This document shows, in pieces, positions 46,001-48,661 of a stretch of DNA of 48,661 bases. Origin of the DNA: Actinomycetes bacterium (GTDB taxonomy: Bacteria; Actinomycetota; Acidimicrobiia; Acidimicrobiales; RAAP-2); NCBI GenBank assembly GCA_021791635.1, contig JAJYWF010000008.1, positions 1-48,661 of the forward strand, in the 5' to 3' direction. The position numbers and the translations under genes were made by a program. The notes below the pieces were generated by a model, which saw nothing but the letters and a program-made list of their open reading frames with translations, was not told the DNA's origin and did not search any database. Every line of letters starts with the position of its first letter. Positions within the stretch are counted from its first letter, which is position 1.

Positions 46001-48661
46001 CTGGTCGAGGCCCACGGCACGGGCACGGTCGTCGGCGACAGAACGGAGCTCACCGTCCTCAATGCCGTCTTCTCCGAAGCAGGGGCGCGACCAGGTTCGT
46101 GCGGGCTGGGATCGGTGAAGTCCCAGATTGGCCACACCAAGTGTGCCGCCGGACTGGCGTCGATGATCAAGGTGGCGCGGGCCATCTACCACGGCGTGCT
46201 ACCCCCCACCATCCACGTTCGTGAGCCCAATGCGGCCTACGACCGCGACCACGGGCCCTTCGCACTTCGTGAAACGGCCCGTCCCTGGGTCGACGTCCGG
46301 AGGGTCGCCGGGATCAGCGCCTTCGGTTTCGGGGGCACGAACTTCCACGCCGTCCTCCGTTCGGAAGGCGATGCTGGAAGTGAGCGCCACCGACGGGAAG
46401 CCACACCGGCACACGGAACCCGCGTGTGGCCTCACGAGCTGTTCTTGATGCGTGGAAAGTCGCGTTCGGAAGCCGTCACGCTTCTCGAGGAGATCGCAGA
46501 AGGTCTGGCGCGAGTGCCCGACGTGGGCGGACGGACCTCGGTGGGTTCGCTCCACCTGGCGGCTCTGGCAGCGGCTGCAGCCGAGCGATCCGGCCCGGTC
46601 CAGGTGGCCATGGTGGTGGACGACCTCGAGGATCTGGCCCGCAAGATGTCGACGGCCCGGTCGGCTCTGGCCGAACGAGGATCCGAGGGCATGGTCGGCG
46701 ACGGCGTCTACGTCGCCGCTGCCACCTTCGACGGCGAGAGCGAGCGTCCCCCACCCAAGGTGGCGTTCGTCTTCCCTGGCCAGGGGAGCCAGCGCCCCGG
46801 CATGCTGGCCGACGTCTTCGTGGCCTTCCGCGGGCTCCACGGTCACCTGAGACAGGGTGCGAAGTGGCTGGAGACGATGTACCCGCCTTCGGCGTTCGGC
46901 GTCGAGACAAGAAGGGTCCAGGCCCGCGCCATCACCGACACCGTGGTGGCCCAGCCGACTCTCGGCCTGGTCGGCATGGCCATGGCCGATCTTCTGGCCC
47001 GATTCGGTGTGCGCCCGTCCATGGCCGGCGGACACAGCTACGGGGAGCTCGTCGCGTTGGCCGTGGCCGGTGCGCTGCCTTCGGACTGGCTTCTGGCGGT
47101 GTCCGAGGCGAGAGCCCAGGCGATCCTCTCCTCTGCCGGGGACGATCCCGGAGCAATGGTCGCCGTCGCCGGGAGCGCCGACGAAGTCTCCGAGCTCCTG
47201 CACAAGGTGCCCGGGGTGGTGCTCGGCAACGACAACTCCCCAGGGCAGGTCGTGCTCTCCGGACCGGTCGCCGACATCGAGAAAGCCAGTGCCCACCTGG
47301 CGGAGATGGGCCTGGCGGGCAAACGGCTGCCGGTGGCCTGCGCCTTCCACAGCCCTGTGGTCGCCGGGGCCTCGAGCCGCTTCGGTGACTACCTCGAGCA
47401 GGTCGAAGTGCACCCGACGTCCCTGCCGGTGTGGTCGAACACCACGGCTGGTCCCTATCCCGAGGATCCGGCCGCCATCCGGCGCCTCCTCTCGGAACAG
47501 TTGGCACGTCCGGTGCGATTCCGCGAGCAGATCGAGAGCATGTACGAAGCCGGTGCCCGGATCTTCGTGGAGGTGGGGCCAGGGAGGGTGCTGGCCGGAT
47601 TGGTCGATCGGATATTGAAGGACCGTGAGCACCTGGCCTTTGGCATCGAAGGAGCGAAAGCATCTGGCCTTCGTGGCTTGCTGGAGCTGCTCGCCCGCCT
47701 GGCCGTCGCCGGAGTGCCGGTGAACACCGCACCGCTGTTCGAAGGTCGTGTGAGCGCGGCGGACCTGACGAGCGTGGCCGCCGATCCCCCAGGGTGGGTA
47801 GTGGACGGGCAGCTGGTGCGAACCGCCACAGGGGTGGTGGTGCCCGGTGCGCTCCAGCCGGCCGGCGTGTACAAGGATGCTGGCGCGGGCCACCTCACGC
47901 ACCGGAATGGGCACGACGGTGACGTCGTCCCCGGAGCCCAGCCGGAGGACGTGGTGGTGGAGTACCTCCGAGCGATGAAAGAGATGGCGGCGGAGGCCCG
48001 CCAGGTGGTCCTGGCCTATCTGGACCAGACCGGTGGCACCGGGACCCCGTCGCCAACCACCCGGCGGGCCTCGGGGCGGACCGATGCCGGCGGTCACCTG
48101 GCGGAGACGGACGGCGCTGGGAGCCTCGAGCACCCGGGGTCCCCATCCGACCGGGGGGGACAGGGCCAAAGAGCGCGGCCGTCGTTGGACGGCGAGTCCT
48201 TGCGTCGGCTCGTCCTCGACGTCGTGGCCGAGCGGACCGGCTACCCGGTGGACATGCTCGGGCCCGCTTCGGACTTGGAGGCCGATCTGAGCATCGACTC
48301 CATCAAGAGGCTCGAGATCGTCGGCGAGCTGGTGGAACGAGTGGGCCTTGCGGCTGAAGACGGGGGAGGGGCGATCGACGAGTCCGTCGTCGAGGAATTG
48401 GTGGCCGTGAAGACCCTCGACGGGATCGTGGCCTGGCTGGAAGCGGCACTGGCGTCGGGTGTCCCCCAACGAGACACCGGCGTCGTGGACGACGCCATCC
48501 GGGAGCCGCCACCGGACCACCCACGCGCCCCCACCGATGCGCCCGGCAATGCCCGCAGGTACCTCCTCCGCCTGGAAGAGGTTCCGATGCCGGACCCGTC
48601 GAAGGGCACCGACCTCGAGGGAATGAGGGTGGCGATCGTGGCCGGAGAAGGGTCGGCGGTG
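43001..48661 (+). CDS. Megasynthase: two NMO-like barrels, KS, AT, ACP (3' end outside window)
   Basis: One uninterrupted frame of 1887 residues, still open at the right edge. Residues 1-240 look like a reduced nitronate-monooxygenase/PfaD-type barrel (SPFERPDPGIVVGAARAGALG; ESGG at 133-136). Residues about 315-660 are a second, better preserved one (YPIAQGPMTRVSD at 321; ECGGHVG with H455). The ketosynthase runs about 677-1130 with C870 in DAACASS, H1005 in EAHGTGT and H1045 in KSQIGHTK. The acyltransferase, about 1255-1570, has S1346 in GGHSYGE and H1450. An ACP near 1740-1800 carries S1767 in LSIDSIKR, as in PUFA-synthase ACPs. The last residues look like the approach to a ketoreductase. 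Start is GTG 43001; GTG 42992 is possible. Product unknown. Confidence 0.9.
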   Translation, partial: MNAEIARRDLVVCVSPFERPDPGIVVGAARAGALGVLDLGHDQDRSLEALAEVAREVERPFGVRVPASCPVRAGEMPWLVDTVLLDGLDPDSGRTVADWASDHRRVLVEVTTRSEGWEAVQSGAFGVVVRGSESGGRVDEETAYVLLMAMFDAGVGPIWVGGGIGVHTAAGVIAGGAAGVVLDSQLALTAESTVPRAVQAAIGTMDGSETVVVAGHRVLWRPGTLAARLVGPDGSPLSTSGSPAGDRTQIADLLGGEDLSTQLIPVGQDGAFASTFAERWRTVEGVVHGLRRQIALHLGSARSAQPLAAGSPLARAHGLEYPIAQGPMTRVSDRPAFAHAVASAGALPFLALALMSGDEVREVMTETAALLGDLPWGVGILGFVPADVRGDQLRVIEEVRPPVALIAGGRPSQARSLEEAGIATYLHVPSPGLLARFLKEGARKFVFEGRECGGHVGPRSSLALWESQVEVLLGSGVADEVSVLFAGGVHDGRSAAVVAATGASLVEAGGRIGVLMGTAYLFTAEAVDAGAVVPGFQEQALACSRTVLLETSPGHATRCADTEYVSAFQAEKTRLSVADAGPQATWEALEGMNLGRLRLASKGLAHGASGPVAVAAEVQQREGMYMLGQVAALRSSPTTVPELHQEVSAGSAGLLADLEPSLLAPAVASHPPAPAPSDVAIVGMACVFPDAPDAETFWSHVVGGVDAVTEVPPERWDAERYYDPEAVSRGAGRKTPSKWGGFLPPVAFDALSFGIPPASLASIEPVQLLSLKVAAEAMIDAGYGPGSLRELDRERVSVIFGAEAGTDLAGAYGFRALAGQFLGGLPGALDELLPELTEDSFPGLLTNVISGRIANRLDLGGVNYTVDAACASSLAAVDAAVKELRSGTSDMVLCGGADLHNGINDYLLFSAVHALSPSGRCASFDAAADGIALGEGVACVVLKRLEDARRDGTRIYAVIAGIGGSSDGRSLGLTAPRPEGQRRALERAYAQAGIGPDEVGLVEAHGTGTVVGDRTELTVLNAVFSEAGARPGSCGLGSVKSQIGHTKCAAGLASMIKVARAIYHGVLPPTIHVREPNAAYDRDHGPFALRETARPWVDVRRVAGISAFGFGGTNFHAVLRSEGDAGSERHRREATPAHGTRVWPHELFLMRGKSRSEAVTLLEEIAEGLARVPDVGGRTSVGSLHLAALAAAAAERSGPVQVAMVVDDLEDLARKMSTARSALAERGSEGMVGDGVYVAAATFDGESERPPPKVAFVFPGQGSQRPGMLADVFVAFRGLHGHLRQGAKWLETMYPPSAFGVETRRVQARAITDTVVAQPTLGLVGMAMADLLARFGVRPSMAGGHSYGELVALAVAGALPSDWLLAVSEARAQAILSSAGDDPGAMVAVAGSADEVSELLHKVPGVVLGNDNSPGQVVLSGPVADIEKASAHLAEMGLAGKRLPVACAFHSPVVAGASSRFGDYLEQVEVHPTSLPVWSNTTAGPYPEDPAAIRRLLSEQLARPVRFREQIESMYEAGARIFVEVGPGRVLAGLVDRILKDREHLAFGIEGAKASGLRGLLELLARLAVAGVPVNTAPLFEGRVSAADLTSVAADPPGWVVDGQLVRTATGVVVPGALQPAGVYKDAGAGHLTHRNGHDGDVVPGAQPEDVVVEYLRAMKEMAAEARQVVLAYLDQTGGTGTPSPTTRRASGRTDAGGHLAETDGAGSLEHPGSPSDRGGQGQRARPSLDGESLRRLVLDVVAERTGYPVDMLGPASDLEADLSIDSIKRLEIVGELVERVGLAAEDGGGAIDESVVEELVAVKTLDGIVAWLEAALASGVPQRDTGVVDDAIREPPPDHPRAPTDAPGNARRYLLRLEEVPMPDPSKGTDLEGMRVAIVAGEGSAV

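Noticed and set aside
43724-48520. Two very long minus-strand frames (822 and 773 codons) opposite the megasynthase
   Set aside because: They are His/Gly/Arg-rich shadows of the plus-strand reading frame, which has intact KS, AT and ACP motifs throughout.

Overview
The window is about 48.7 kb of GC-rich chromosomal DNA from an actinobacterium. The marker set is actinobacterial: a mycothiol cysteine ligase (mshC), an F420:NADPH reductase (npdG), an InhA-type enoyl reductase, and the phosphatidylinositol mannoside block pgsA-patA-pimA. A secreted protein with 42-residue GYWEVASDGG repeats, many GTG starts and several apparently leaderless promoters make a deep-branching lineage such as Acidimicrobiia plausible. 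That placement is inference; no 16S rRNA gene is present. No tRNA, rRNA, CRISPR array or intact insertion sequence was found.

Layout. 1-589: the end of an unrecognised reading frame, then a stretch without a supportable gene. 590-3772 (minus): inhA-like enoyl reductase, NTF2-like protein, ABC exporter. 3853-8296 (plus): npdG, mshC, thrS and a HIT hydrolase. 8352-10427 (minus): an EF-G-like GTPase that interrupts the series. 10644-19972 (plus): pgsA, patA, pimA, M48 peptidase, pdxS, pdxT, yebC and ruvCAB. 20013-22579 (minus): a histidine kinase and response regulator. 22977-42757 (plus): yajC-secD-secF, relA, hisS, aspS, rarA, a large sedolisin-like protease, two small membrane-associated proteins, alaS, ruvX, mltG and aroE. 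43001-48661 (plus, running off the end): a giant polyketide/PUFA-synthase-like protein.

From memory, the order thrS-HIT-pgsA-patA-pimA-pdxS-pdxT-yebC-ruvCAB-yajC-secDF-relA-hisS-aspS-rarA-alaS-ruvX-mltG-aroE matches the Mycobacterium tuberculosis segment from about Rv2614c down to Rv2552c. Most of the window is therefore a compact version of an old actinobacterial core block. The departures from it stand out: the inverted EF-G-like gene, the M48 peptidase, the inverted two-component system, the sedolisin with repeats, and the megasynthase after aroE.

The genes serve envelope lipids (pgsA, patA, pimA, inhA), cofactors (pdxST, mshC, npdG), translation and stringent response (thrS, hisS, aspS, alaS, relA), recombination and repair (ruvCAB, rarA, ruvX), protein export (yajC, secDF) and peptidoglycan (mltG). 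The most unusual item is the C-terminal megasynthase. It places two tandem nitronate-monooxygenase-like barrels ahead of KS, AT and ACP domains in one chain. Other notable signals are a near-consensus SOS box lying on a leaderless ruvC start and a set of small GC-rich tandem repeats in the spacers.
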